NCBI RefSeq assembly: GCF_001424705.1 | Contig: NZ_LMRA01000006.1 | Coordinates: forward strand, 62,001 to 126,000 | Origin: Methylobacterium sp. Leaf465 | Lineage (GTDB): Bacteria > Pseudomonadota > Alphaproteobacteria > Rhizobiales > Beijerinckiaceae | Direction of reading: 5' to 3' | DNA length: 64,000 nucleotides | Shown here: one piece after another, positions 1 to 8,540 of the stretch | Numbering within the stretch: the stretch's first letter is position 1 | Layout of the letters: each line of letters starts with the position of its first letter | Translations under genes and position numbers: made by a program | Notes under the pieces: generated by a model | Database searches by the model: none | What the model was told of the DNA's origin: nothing | The model's input: only the letters and a program-made list of their open reading frames with translations

Positions 1-211
1 CGTAGATGTAGATCTTTTCCGGCGCGATCATCGTGAAATACTCGCACCCTGCTTTTTTACAGGCACGATAGCGACGCGCGAAGACATCCCGCCAAGCTTG
101 AAGCTGGATGTCGATGTGGGGATTTTTTCGGGTCTGGGCGAGGACCCTGTTGGTTCCGCCGACGAGAAAGAGCCATCCGTCGACACCGCGATGAACATCG
201 TCCTCGGACAT
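1..211 (-). CDS. AlgX/AlgJ-like SGNH-fold protein, N-terminal part (cut by window edge)
   Basis: The ATG is at 211 on the minus strand and the frame runs open off the left edge, so only the first 70 residues are visible. They begin MSEDDVHRGVDGWLFLVGG and continue through a Trp/Arg-rich helix to YFTMIAPEKIYIY. The pattern 'G.DGWLFL.GG' followed by 'APEK..IY' is the N-terminal signature of the AlgX/AlgJ SGNH-hydrolase-like family, which O-acetylates exopolysaccharides such as alginate. No signal peptide is visible, so the protein may be cytoplasmic or start further upstream. It lies 126 bp downstream of the unknown gene at 338-1381 on the same strand and is probably its partner. The family call rests on the N-terminus alone; the catalytic residues are outside the window. 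Confidence 0.7.
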   Translation of the reverse strand, partial: MSEDDVHRGVDGWLFLVGGTNRVLAQTRKNPHIDIQLQAWRDVFARRYRACKKAGCEYFTMIAPEKIYIY

Positions 212-337
212 GGCTCGGGTCGGGCTTTCAGAACGTCGCGGGCACAGGATGGGTGGGAAGCCGGACGGCCGGGAGGCCCGCGGACCGCCCTCGACCGGCA
301 CGCCGCGCCCAGCGTCGAACGGCGACCCCGGCGTCGA

Positions 338-1381
338 TCATTGCCAGCTCTTTCCGACGGCATGCCGAACGGCATCGGAAATCACCGTGTCGAACGCGAC
401 CATGTCCCGCGCGGCGTCGACCGATCTCAACAGGGCCGCGAGCGAGAGGACGTCCTCCGAAGGCTTCGGATGCGACATCGCGATGGGAGCGACCCCCAGG
501 CGGTCGAGGAGCGCGGTATAATATTCGCTCGTGTAGTCGCTGTGCCCCACGACCTTGATCCGCGAGATGATCTCCATGGCGACGATGGAGTTGCCGGGCG
601 CGAACGGGTCGCTCGGCGAGCGGGTTCCGAATTGCCGGCAGAGCGGGTTGTAGAGGAAGCGGTAGCACGGCTCGGGCAGCATCCGCAGGAAGCGCTTGAT
701 GTTTCGGCTGTTCGACAGATCGTACTCCGCCGCGAAGCGGACGGATTCCAGCATCCCGCCCAGGCGCCAGTTCTGCGCGGGGTCGTCCGTGATCGCCTTC
801 TTCGACTGAAGCCACCGCATGCGGGCGGCCATTTCCTCGAAGGGGTCCTGGATGAGGACGCCGCTCACGCAATGGTCGTCCTGGAAGAACACCTCGTAGC
901 GGGGAAAGATCACGGCCCCCGTGATGAGCGACGACGTCAGCCAGGGGCCCTGCATGATGCTCTGCACGACCTCTTCCGAAAGCCGGTCGACGTTGAAGTA
1001 GCTATACTGGAAGAGATCGAACAGGTTCTGTTCGACGAAGGTATTCTTCTGAACGGTCGTGGTGATGCTGATCAGCTTGGCCGGCAGGAAAACCTTCTCC
1101 CGAATGGACCGGTAGATCAGGATGTTCGTATCGGCATCGAAGATCTCGATCCGGTTCGCGGAAGCGAGCTCCGGCAATTCCTTCTCGGTGATCATGTAGA
1201 CGCATTGACCGGTCGAGTGCCAGCCATTCGCGCGGATATTGTCGTCGGTGATCCAGGCCGACAGTTCCGCGGTCCGGCGCCCGTCGACGGAGACGAAAAC
1301 CCTGCTGATCGCACGCGGATTGTCGGGCGCCAGCCAGAAGTGAATCCCTCCACTCACATCCTTGTTGACGAAAAATCTCAT
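338..1381 (-). CDS. conserved hypothetical protein, 347 aa
   Basis: I do not recognise this family. The protein starts MRFFVNKDVSGGIHFWLAPD, has no signal peptide and no clear membrane segment, and looks like a soluble mixed alpha/beta protein. The first ~90 residues resemble a small beta domain (alternating hydrophobics, IEIFDADTNILIYRS). The remainder is helical, with several Trp, Phe and Tyr residues. By eye its codons are less GC-rich than those of neighbouring genes, which can mean recent acquisition. It lies just upstream of an AlgX/AlgJ-like acetyltransferase gene on the same strand, so a role in surface glycan synthesis or modification is possible. That is inference from context only. 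Confidence 0.75.
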   Translation of the reverse strand: MRFFVNKDVSGGIHFWLAPDNPRAISRVFVSVDGRRTAELSAWITDDNIRANGWHSTGQCVYMITEKELPELASANRIEIFDADTNILIYRSIREKVFLPAKLISITTTVQKNTFVEQNLFDLFQYSYFNVDRLSEEVVQSIMQGPWLTSSLITGAVIFPRYEVFFQDDHCVSGVLIQDPFEEMAARMRWLQSKKAITDDPAQNWRLGGMLESVRFAAEYDLSNSRNIKRFLRMLPEPCYRFLYNPLCRQFGTRSPSDPFAPGNSIVAMEIISRIKVVGHSDYTSEYYTALLDRLGVAPIAMSHPKPSEDVLSLAALLRSVDAARDMVAFDTVISDAVRHAVGKSWQ

Positions 1382-1699
1382 CGTTGGGTCCTAAGGAACA
1401 CCCGCTCGGATCGCCCGGCCGGCAGGCCTGACACATGCCTGTACCAAGGAAGACACCGCGACCTTCCGAACCCTTCGCAGCGGACCGTCGCGCCGAGCCG
1501 GATGCCTGGGCAGGCCCGTCCGATCGATCGAGGGGCCCGGGCCCCGGGTCCCGCGGCCAGCACGAACGATCAACCGGACCCGTCGCCGGACGGCCACCCC
1601 GACCCGCCTCGGCATCGGGGGCCGCGTTCTCGCATACCCGGAATTCTTTCGTCCAGCGCCATCGGGTCTCACGGACCATCCGGGCGGCGGGCGCCCCGC
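1382..1699. other. intergenic stretch, no gene seen
   Basis: This 318 bp separates two minus-strand genes. The open frames inside it are Arg/Pro/Gly-rich and lack normal codon bias. It should contain the promoter of the 347-residue protein gene, but I cannot pick a convincing -35/-10 pair. Confidence 0.5.
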
Positions 1700-1927
1700 T
1701 CAGGCGAGCTCGAGTTCGAGGGCGACGTCGGTCAGGTAATAGGCGATGCGGCGGCGCGCCTCCGGGTCGGTGCAGGCGACGCTGAAGCCGACGGTGAGGG
1801 TCTGGCCCGCGTAGCGACGCAGGACGGATTCCGCCATCAGGGCCGCCTCCCGCTCGGCCATCGCGGTCAGGACGCGGCGCCCGTCGCGGGTCTCCAGGGT
1901 CACGCGGTAGGTCTGGGCGTTCATCAT
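1700..1927 (-). CDS. small hypothetical protein, 75 aa
   Basis: A short soluble protein with good high-GC codon usage. It contains a beta-rich start (QTYRVTLETRDGRRVLTAMA) and a helical centre (EAALMAESVLRRYAGQTL), ending in the acidic LTDVALELELA. Two ATG codons lie in tandem at the start (1927 and 1924); an AGGGA sits about seven bases upstream of the first. No known domain is recognised. It stands alone between two long intergenic stretches, so context gives no hint of function. Confidence 0.6.
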   Translation of the reverse strand: MMNAQTYRVTLETRDGRRVLTAMAEREAALMAESVLRRYAGQTLTVGFSVACTDPEARRRIAYYLTDVALELELA

Positions 1928-2275
1928 GGATCAGTCCCTGCGAACGGGAACGGTGACACCGACCGGGTCCGCGTAACGGCCCGAGCAACGGCGGAGACGG
2001 CAAGACCGATCCACGCAGATCGATCACCGCAGACCGATCCACGGCGATGCAGACGGTGATGCAAGGTTCGAACCTCCGGCCGCGCCCCCGGTTCGCGGAC
2101 TCTCGACCATGTGAACTCGGGGCGCGGCGCTCCGCGCCGAGACGGACGGGCCGGGGCCGCCCGGGCGGGCGAAGGCGGCCGGAACCGTCGCCGAGACCCC
2201 GGCATTACGCTTTTCCGCGCCGCTCCCGGCCTGCGGGGCAGGGCCCGGGCCGTGCGGGCGAACGGAGGTGAGCGC
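1928..2275. other. divergent intergenic region with a short tandem repeat
   Basis: This region lies between the minus-strand 75-residue protein gene and the plus-strand phospholipase-like gene and should hold both promoters. It contains a three-copy 14-bp tandem repeat (2003-2044) and a GGTTCGAACC palindrome at 2065-2074. I see no coding region; the open frames here are Arg-rich shadows. Confidence 0.5.
2003..2044. repeat. three tandem copies of a 14-bp unit
   Basis: Units AGACCGATCCACGC (2003-2016), AGATCGATCACCGC (2017-2030) and AGACCGATCCACGG (2031-2044) lie head to tail. The first and third differ by one base; the middle one differs at three positions. The 14-bp period is not a multiple of three, and the region is intergenic. 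Confidence 0.85.
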
Positions 2276-2776
2276 ATGACGATGTCCCGATGGACGGCGT
2301 CCGGATTCGTGGCTTCGGCCCTGGTGGTGGCCTGCCTTTCGGCACCCGCCCGCGCACAGGCCGACGCAGGCTCCGGGGCGTCGCCCCCCACCAAGCCGCC
2401 CGTCCCCACCAAGACGCTGCTGCACGGCAATTACTGCGGGCCGGGCAACAACGCCCCGCTCGCACCCATCGACGCCCTCGACGCGGCCTGCGCCCGGCAC
2501 GATGCCTGCACGCCGGATGAGGGCCTGCCCGCGCGGGCGTGCAACCTGCGCCTCCAGGCGGAGGCCGAGGGCGTCGCCCAGGATTCCCGGCAGCCCGCGC
2601 CGTTGCGGGCGCTGGCCGGCGTGGTCGCCTCGGGGGCCGCGATGATGCCCTTCGACCCGGCCCGGCCCACCCTCGCCCCCGCCCGGGTCCAGCCCGAGGG
2701 GCGCGCGCCCCTCGTGCGGGAGCCCTACCGGTCGGGAGACGATGACGGCGAGGCCGACGAGGCGGCCCCCGAGTAA
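2276..2776 (+). CDS. secreted phospholipase A2-like protein, 166 aa
   Basis: The ATG at 2276 is chosen because an ideal GGAGGTG lies six bases upstream and a signal peptide follows at once (MTMSRWTASGFVASALVVAC, cleavage near ARA-QADAG). The mature part carries HGNYCGPGN and then 'D.LDAACARHDAC' around residues 45-75. This is the calcium-loop plus catalytic His-Asp signature of the phospholipase A2 fold, with cysteines placed for disulfides. The C-terminal third is Pro/Ala-rich and acidic and looks disordered. The protein is predicted to be periplasmic or secreted. True lipase activity is uncertain because many bacterial members are uncharacterised. It converges on the sigma factor gene at 2814. 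Confidence 0.7.
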   Translation: MTMSRWTASGFVASALVVACLSAPARAQADAGSGASPPTKPPVPTKTLLHGNYCGPGNNAPLAPIDALDAACARHDACTPDEGLPARACNLRLQAEAEGVAQDSRQPAPLRALAGVVASGAAMMPFDPARPTLAPARVQPEGRAPLVREPYRSGDDDGEADEAAPE

Positions 2777-2813
2777 GGGGCGCCGCCCGCGCCGGTGCCC
2801 CCGCAATGCCGGT

Positions 2814-3506
2814 TCAGGACGCCGCCTCGCGCGCCTCCATCCCGAGGGACCCGACGAGGAAGGCCCGGGCCCGGCTGACGCGGCTCTTCATGGTCCCGAC
2901 CTGGCAGCCGATCAGCGCGGCGGCGGCCTCGTAGGTCATCCCCTGCGCCGCCACGAGCACCAGCGCCTCCCGCTGGGCGGGCGGCAGCTTGCCGAGATGC
3001 TGCCAGACCCGGCGCAGATCGCTGCTCGCCTCCTGCGCGGCCGGCGCCACGACCTTCGCGGCGAAGGCACCGTCCGCATCCTCGACCTCGCGCTTGCGCT
3101 TGCGGCACTCAGTGTAGAACTGGTTGCGCATGATGGTGCAGAGCCAGGCCTTCAGGTTGCTGCCGGGCTCGAAGCGGTGCCGGTTGGCCCAGGCCTTCAG
3201 CAGCGTCTCCTGCACGAGGTCGTCGGCCGCATTCGGCGCGACGGCGAGCGACAGCGCGAAGGCGCGCAGGCCGGGCAGGGCGTCGAGCAGCGCGGCGCGG
3301 AAGTCCGCGGCCGCGGGCGGGTGGACCTCCAGCCGGACGATCAGGTCGAGCAGGGCCGTCGGCGGCGCCTCGGCGAGAACCGCGGCGTAGAAGGCCTTCA
3401 GCTCGGATCCGAGATGCAGCCGCACCGCCTCCGGCATGGCCCGGCCCGGAGCCGCAGCGCCCGCCTCCCCGTTTGCCGATGCCGATCGCCCCGCGCCTGC
3501 AGCCAT
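2814..3506 (-). CDS. EcfG-type sigma factor with N-terminal NepR-like segment, 230 aa
   Basis: Residues ~68-140 form sigma region 2 (DDLVQETLLKAWANRHRF, then LKAWLCTIMRNQFYTECRKR and REVEDADG). Residues ~165-215 form region 4 (LPPAQREALVLVAAQG, then VGTMKSRVSRAR). This is the EcfG pattern of the alphaproteobacterial general stress response. Residues 30-60 read LHLGSELKAFYAAVLAEAPP followed by TALLDLIVRLE, which matches the core of the anti-sigma factor NepR. A NepR-like segment is therefore fused ahead of the sigma domains. The start at 3506 follows GGAGAGG ten bases upstream; an upstream in-frame ATG at 3578 would add 24 unlikely residues. Such a sigma could carry its own built-in inhibitor (inference). 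No PhyR is encoded in the window. Confidence 0.8.
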   Translation of the reverse strand: MAAGAGRSASANGEAGAAAPGRAMPEAVRLHLGSELKAFYAAVLAEAPPTALLDLIVRLEVHPPAAADFRAALLDALPGLRAFALSLAVAPNAADDLVQETLLKAWANRHRFEPGSNLKAWLCTIMRNQFYTECRKRKREVEDADGAFAAKVVAPAAQEASSDLRRVWQHLGKLPPAQREALVLVAAQGMTYEAAAALIGCQVGTMKSRVSRARAFLVGSLGMEAREAAS

Positions 3507-3886
3507 GTCGTGTCCCCACCTCTCCGAATCGCACCGCAGCCGGGACGATCCGGCAAGTCCGTCGGGAGCTTCTGGCATGACAAGGCTGAACGCCGGCTAA
3601 CGAATTCTTTACCGGATCGTTGCGGGCGCGGGCCGGACGGGCCGGCATCGGGGCCCGGAGAGCCGCCGGTCGGCCGGTCGGACCGGCGCGACCCCTGTCG
3701 GGTCAAGCGGTTCCGGCGCCTGTGGGATTTGGCCAGGACTTTCCTAACCCTGGCCGCCGATCGCGCCCATCCGGCTGGGGATCGTGGCGGCGGGGCCGGC
3801 GCGTTCCGGCCGGCGGGACGGCGCGGGGCCCGACGCGGCCGGTCCGATCGCCCCGTCGCGCGCCCTCCGCCGGGGCGGGTCGCCTC
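3507..3886. other. intergenic region between gpx and the sigma factor gene
   Basis: This 380 bp should hold the promoter of the minus-strand sigma factor gene and the end of the gpx transcript. A CGCCTC/GAGGCG stem (3881-3896) straddles the gpx stop codon and may act as a weak terminator. The stretch is rich in short GGCCGG palindromes; no gene is seen. Confidence 0.4.
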
Positions 3887-4387
<501 letters not shown>

Positions 4388-4473
4388 GGACATCGACCGT
4401 GCGGCGTGCGGGAGGCGGGCGCCTTTCCTAAGGCCCCGCCACCCCGATCCGCAATGCCCCATGACCGCCCGTG

Positions 4474-5634
4474 TCAGGCGGCGGTGCGCCGCTCGACGAG
4501 GCGGGCGAGGAAGGCCGAGCCGAGGGGAATGATGCTGTCGTCGAAGTCGAAGCTCGCATTGTGCAGGCCGGGACCGGGATTCGAGCCGATCCACGCATAG
4601 GCGCCGGGCACCCGCGCGACCATGTCGGCGAAGTCCTCGCTGCCCATGCGCGGCTTCGACTGGTCGTCGACGCCCTCGGGGCCGAACAGCTCGCGGGCGA
4701 TGTCGGCGGCGGCGGCCGCGTGCTTCGGGCTGTTCATCAGCACCGAGAACACGTCGCGGATGTCGACGTCGATCGTCGCCCCGTAGGCGGTCGCGAGGCC
4801 CGCGGCGATGGCCCGGATGCGGGTGGTGACGAGGGTGCGCAGGTCCGCGTCGAAGGTCCGCACCGTACCGGTGATGTGCGCGCCCTCCGGGATGACGTTG
4901 TAGGCGGCGCCCGCGTGGAACTGCGTCACCGACAGGACCGCGCTCTTGAGCGGGTCGGCGTTGCGCGAGACGATCGACTGCAGGGCCTGGACCAGGGTGG
5001 CGCCCACCACGATGGGGTCGATGCCCTGCTGCGGCTGGGCCGCGTGGGCGCCGCGCCCGGTGATGCGGATGTCGAAGAAGTCCGCCGCCGCCATGGCCGG
5101 GCCGGGGCGCAGCTTGATCTTGCCGTGCGGGCCGTTGGGCTGGTTGTGGATCGCGTAGATCTCGTCGCAGGGGAATTTCTCGAACAGGCCGTCGGCGATC
5201 ATCGCGCGGGCGCCGCCCTGGCCTTCCTCGGCCGGCTGGAACACGAACAGGGCGGTGCCGTCGAAATCCCGGGTCTCGGCGAGGTAGCGCGCGGCGCCCA
5301 GCAGCATCGTGGTGTGGCCGTCATGGCCGCAGGCGTGCATCTTGCCCGGCACCGTCGAGCGGTAGGGCAGGTTGGTCTCCTCCTCGATCGGCAGGGCGTC
5401 CATGTCGGCGCGCAGGCCGACCCGCCGGCCGGAGCCAGTGCGGCCCTCCAGCACGCCCACCACTCCGGTGCCGCCGATGCCGCGATGGACGGTCACGCCG
5501 TAGCGCGCCAGCTCGGCGGCGACGATGCCGGAGGTGCGGACCTCCTCGAAGCCGAGCTCGGGATGGGCATGGAAGTCGCGGCGGAGGGCCACGAGGTCGT
5601 CGGCGAAGGTCTTGATGCGGTCGATGGGGCTCAC
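4474..5634 (-). CDS. M20 family amidohydrolase (hippurate hydrolase-like), 386 aa
   Basis: Cytoplasmic metal-dependent amidase of the M20D/HipO type, which removes acyl groups from N-acyl amino acids. Visible motifs are LRRDFHAHPELGFEE at the N-terminus, GLRADMDALPIEEE, MHACGHDGHTTMLLGAA with the metal-binding Cys/His pair, and FQPAEEGQGGARAMI with the catalytic Glu. MGSEDFADM lies near the C-terminus. The length of 386 residues is typical. The physiological substrate cannot be told from sequence; neighbours (gpx, COG3146) do not form an obvious pathway. Confidence 0.9.
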   Translation of the reverse strand: MSPIDRIKTFADDLVALRRDFHAHPELGFEEVRTSGIVAAELARYGVTVHRGIGGTGVVGVLEGRTGSGRRVGLRADMDALPIEEETNLPYRSTVPGKMHACGHDGHTTMLLGAARYLAETRDFDGTALFVFQPAEEGQGGARAMIADGLFEKFPCDEIYAIHNQPNGPHGKIKLRPGPAMAAADFFDIRITGRGAHAAQPQQGIDPIVVGATLVQALQSIVSRNADPLKSAVLSVTQFHAGAAYNVIPEGAHITGTVRTFDADLRTLVTTRIRAIAAGLATAYGATIDVDIRDVFSVLMNSPKHAAAAADIARELFGPEGVDDQSKPRMGSEDFADMVARVPGAYAWIGSNPGPGLHNASFDFDDSIIPLGSAFLARLVERRTAA

Positions 5635-5695
5635 GGATCGTCCTTGGGCTCTCGCGCCTCTTTGGGGCGGGCTGTGCTGGGTCGGAGGGGCGTCC

Positions 5696-7000
5696 TCAAC
5701 CGGAAGGATTCGCCTCCGGCTCGGCCCCAGGCAAGTCGGATGCCGGTTCTTCGGACGCTTCCGGCAAGGCTTCGCGCCGGAAGGGCGTCAGCGTGTCCAG
5801 GACTTCGGCGGCCTCCAGCACGTGTTCGCGCTCGCGCCTCAGGTAATCGGCCACCGCCCGGCGCAGGGCCGGGTCGGCGATGTCGTGGGCCGAGTGCATG
5901 AGGACCGGGCGGTAGCCGCGGGCGAGCTTGTGCTCACCCTGCGCGCCCGCCTCGACGCGCTTCAAGCCCTGGGCGATGGCGAAGTCGATGGCCTGATAGT
6001 AGCAGACCTCGAAATGCAGGAACGGGTGGTCCTCGACGCAGCCCCAGTTGCGGCCGTAGAGGGCCACATCCCCGATGAGGTTGATGGCGCCGGCGACGTA
6101 GCGCCCCGCGCGCTTGGCCATCACCAGCAGCACCCGCTCGGGCATGCGCTCGCCGAGGAGCCCGAAGAACCTGCGGTTCAGGTAGGGCCGGCCCCACTTG
6201 CGCGCGCCGGTATCGGCGTAGAATTCGTAGAACGCGTCCCAGTGGGCGGGGGTCAGGTCGGCGCCGGTGACGTGCTCGATGGTGAGGCCGGGCGCCAGGG
6301 CGTCGCGGCGCTCGCGCCGGATCGCCTTGCGCTTGCGCGACGCCAGCGCCCCGAGGAAATCCGCGAAGGTCCCGTACCCGGCATTCTCCCAGTGGAACTG
6401 CTGGTCGACGCGCTGGAGGAAGCCCAGCGCCCCGGCCTGGTCCCACTCGCGCGCCTGCATGAAGGTGACGTGGATCGAGGAGGCCTTGGTCTCGGCCCGC
6501 AGGGCGCGCAGGCCCGCCACGATCGCGGAGGCCGCCTCGTTCACGTCCTGCCCCGGCGCGATGAGGAAGCGCGGGCCGGTGACGGGGGTGAAGGGCACGC
6601 TGACCTGGAGCTTCGGGTAGTAGCTGCCGCCCGCCCGCTCGTAGGCGTCGGCCCAGCCGTGGTCGAAGACGTACTCGCCCTGGCTGTGGGATTTCAGGTA
6701 GCAGGGCGCCACCCCGACGAGGCGGCCCTCGCGCTCCACCGCCACGTGGAGGGGGAGCCAGCCGGTCTTGCGCGAGACGCAGCCCGAATCCTCCAGCGAC
6801 GACAGGAAGGCGTGCGAGAGGAAGGGATTGTGGGTCTCGTCGCCGCCCGAGAGGGTCTCGGCCGAGGTGGCGCAGGCATCCCACTCGGCCGCCGCGATCC
6901 CGGCCAGGCCCGGCACCGCGCGCACCTGCAGTTCCGTCACGGTCTCGGCCGGGGCGCCGGGGCCTTCGCCGGAACGCTGTGTTTCGCCGGGAATGTCCAT
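5696..7000 (-). CDS. COG3146 (DUF482) GNAT/FemAB-like acyltransferase, 434 aa
   Basis: Member of the alphaproteobacterial family described as 'peptidoglycan biosynthesis/recognition protein'. It contains NPFLSHAFLSSLEDSGC near residue 55, then LVGVAPCYLKSHSQGEYVFD and the conserved YYPKLQVSVPFTPVTGPRF. Residues ~220-370 form a second acyltransferase-like half (RKRKAIRRERR, YLNRRFFGLLGERM, EVCYYQAIDFAI). The C-terminus is acidic and variable. It is probably cytoplasmic. The reaction is not established; the fold suggests transfer of an acyl or aminoacyl group from a carrier. Confidence 0.85.
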   Translation of the reverse strand: MDIPGETQRSGEGPGAPAETVTELQVRAVPGLAGIAAAEWDACATSAETLSGGDETHNPFLSHAFLSSLEDSGCVSRKTGWLPLHVAVEREGRLVGVAPCYLKSHSQGEYVFDHGWADAYERAGGSYYPKLQVSVPFTPVTGPRFLIAPGQDVNEAASAIVAGLRALRAETKASSIHVTFMQAREWDQAGALGFLQRVDQQFHWENAGYGTFADFLGALASRKRKAIRRERRDALAPGLTIEHVTGADLTPAHWDAFYEFYADTGARKWGRPYLNRRFFGLLGERMPERVLLVMAKRAGRYVAGAINLIGDVALYGRNWGCVEDHPFLHFEVCYYQAIDFAIAQGLKRVEAGAQGEHKLARGYRPVLMHSAHDIADPALRRAVADYLRREREHVLEAAEVLDTLTPFRREALPEASEEPASDLPGAEPEANPSG

Positions 7001-7081
7001 CGCGGGGCAATCTAGTCCCCGGAGCCCGGCGGGCCAAGGGCGGCGCGGGGCCGCGCGCCGTCGCAGGGGGCGAGCGGCGCC

Positions 7082-7846
7082 CTACGGGCAGAACCCCTCG
7101 AACACCATCTGGTCGGCGTGGATCGCGGCGTGCCGGCGCTGGTCCGGATTGCGCACGGTCCAGGTCATCACCGGGCGTTGCCCCAGGAGCCGGCACAGGA
7201 CGGTGGGCGCGCAGGGCAGGTCGTCCACCCGCCAGGACAGGAAGTCCGGCCGGGTCTCGTCGAAATGCAGCAGGCCCGGGAGGGCGCGCCGCAGGCTCGG
7301 GGGCAGGGTGGCGTAGGCCGGGTCGTCCTGGCGCGTCTCGGCGACGATGCCGCGCGGGAGCCCGGGCGCGAGCGTCCGCAGGGCGGTGACGATCTGCGGA
7401 TCGAAGGATTTCAGCGCCACGGGGCCGTCATAGGCGGTCGCGAGGGCGGCCACGCGCTCGGCGAGCCGCAGGTCGCCGGTGTAGCGCGACTTCACCTCGA
7501 TCACGAGGGGCGTGCGCCCGCCGATCCGGGCCAGGAAGGCCGGCAGGGTCGGGATGCGCTCGGCGCTGCCCGCCACCGTCAGGGCGCCGAGATCCGCGGC
7601 GGAGCGCGCGCCCACCGCCTCCCCGGCCGCGGTCAGGCGGCCCAGGGTCTCGTCGTGGAACACCATCGCCTCGCCGTCGGCGCTGAGCTGGACGTCGCAC
7701 TCGATGGCGTAGCCGCCCCGGATCGCCGCCTCGGCGGCCGCGAAGGTGTTCTCGGGCACGCCGCCCGCCCGGTCGTGCAGGCCGCGATGGGCGATGGGCC
7801 GGGCGGTGAGCCAGTCGGGGGCGTTCAGGGCCGTGGGCAGGCTCAT
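7082..7846 (-). CDS. glycerophosphodiester phosphodiesterase, 254 aa
   Basis: Hydrolyses glycerophosphodiesters to glycerol-3-phosphate and an alcohol (TIM-barrel GDPD family, UgpQ type). Key residues are visible: IAHRGLHDRAGGVPENTFAA (catalytic His, Arg, Glu, Asn), IECDVQLSADGEAMVFHDET (metal-binding Glu/Asp and second catalytic His) and LVIEVKSRY. There is no signal peptide, so it acts in the cytoplasm. The start at 7846 is chosen because the ATG overlaps the stop of the upstream ridA gene by four bases, which shows translational coupling. Confidence 0.92.
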   Translation of the reverse strand: MSLPTALNAPDWLTARPIAHRGLHDRAGGVPENTFAAAEAAIRGGYAIECDVQLSADGEAMVFHDETLGRLTAAGEAVGARSAADLGALTVAGSAERIPTLPAFLARIGGRTPLVIEVKSRYTGDLRLAERVAALATAYDGPVALKSFDPQIVTALRTLAPGLPRGIVAETRQDDPAYATLPPSLRRALPGLLHFDETRPDFLSWRVDDLPCAPTVLCRLLGQRPVMTWTVRNPDQRRHAAIHADQMVFEGFCP

Positions 7847-8316
7847 TTGACCTCGAACATCGCCTCGACCTCGACGGCCGCGTCGAGGGGCAACTCGGCG
7901 ACGCCGACGGTGGAGCGGGCGTGGCGGCCGCGGTCGCCCAGGATCTCCACCATGAGGTCGGAGGCACCGTTCATGATGCCGGCGAGTCCCGCGAAGGTCG
8001 GCACCGCGTTGATGAAGCCGCCGAGGCGGATGCACTGCACGACGCCGCGGTCGAGGTCGCCCACCGCCGCCTGGAGCTGGGCCAGCACGTTGAGGGCGCA
8101 GAGCCGGGCGGCGGCGATGCCGTCCTCGGCCGAGACCTCGGCCCCGAGCTTGCCCGTGTGGGCGCCGGCGATTCGGCCGTCGGCCCCGAAGCAGATCTGC
8201 CCGGAGATCACCACGAGGTTGCCGCTGCGCACGAAGGGCACGTAGTTCGCGACGGGGGCCGCGGCCTTGGGCAGGGTCAGGCCGAGGGCCTCCAGGCGTT
8301 CCGTGACGGTGCTCAT
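7843..8316 (-). CDS. RidA/YjgF family protein, 157 aa
   Basis: RidA-type proteins hydrolyse reactive enamines and imines such as 2-aminoacrylate. The sequence shows the family pattern: GNLVVISGQICFGADGRI, HTGKLGAEVSAEDG and the C-terminal TVGVAELPLDAAVEVEAMFE with its conserved 'E.E' end. At 157 residues it belongs to the longer COG0251 branch and not to the 130-residue archetype. The start at 8316 (MSTVTERLEALGL) has AGAGGAACG ten bases upstream and fits family N-termini. It is the first gene of a two-gene operon with the GDPD gene and diverges from argD. Confidence 0.9.
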   Translation of the reverse strand: MSTVTERLEALGLTLPKAAAPVANYVPFVRSGNLVVISGQICFGADGRIAGAHTGKLGAEVSAEDGIAAARLCALNVLAQLQAAVGDLDRGVVQCIRLGGFINAVPTFAGLAGIMNGASDLMVEILGDRGRHARSTVGVAELPLDAAVEVEAMFEVK

Positions 8317-8481
8317 GCTGCGTCGTTCCTCTGCTGGGCGGCCGCGGGTCGTCCGGCCGGCGTGACGCGGCTCTGAGCACTTCCGGGCGCAGGGTGCAAG
8401 GCAGGACCCGAGGCGGGCCGCACAGCGCGCGCGCAACAGCCTAATGGGCAGGCATGTCAGGGCTGTGAACCCGGTCTGTCG

Positions 8482-8509
8482 TTGACAGAATTGGCCATTT
8501 CTCTAGTAA
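8482..8509 (+). promoter_or_regulatory. sigma-70 type promoter for argD
   Basis: A perfect -35 TTGACA (8482-8487) is followed 16 bp later by TAGTAA (8504-8509). It stands about 90 bp upstream of the argD GTG and ahead of a leader hairpin. It is one of the few near-consensus promoters in the window. Confidence 0.6.
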
Positions 8510-8518
8510 TCGCGCGCG

Positions 8519-8540
8519 TGCCGCCCCATCCGAGGCGGCA
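8519..8540 (+). promoter_or_regulatory. leader hairpin in the argD 5' UTR
   Basis: TGCCGCC (8519-8525) and GGCGGCA (8534-8540) form a perfect 7-bp stem with an 8-base loop, just downstream of the predicted promoter. The sequence after it (CTTTCATTTGG) is not a full U-tract, so a simple terminator is doubtful. It could stabilise the mRNA or attenuate transcription. Confidence 0.45.

Noticed and set aside
2065..2074. GGTTCGAACC, resembling a tRNA T-arm
   Set aside because: No acceptor, D or anticodon stem can be folded around it; it is only a palindrome.
3690..3714. GGAAC-N17-GTC on the minus strand as an EcfG promoter for the sigma factor gene
   Set aside because: The -10 should read GTT and the site is about 185 bp from the start; too weak to list.
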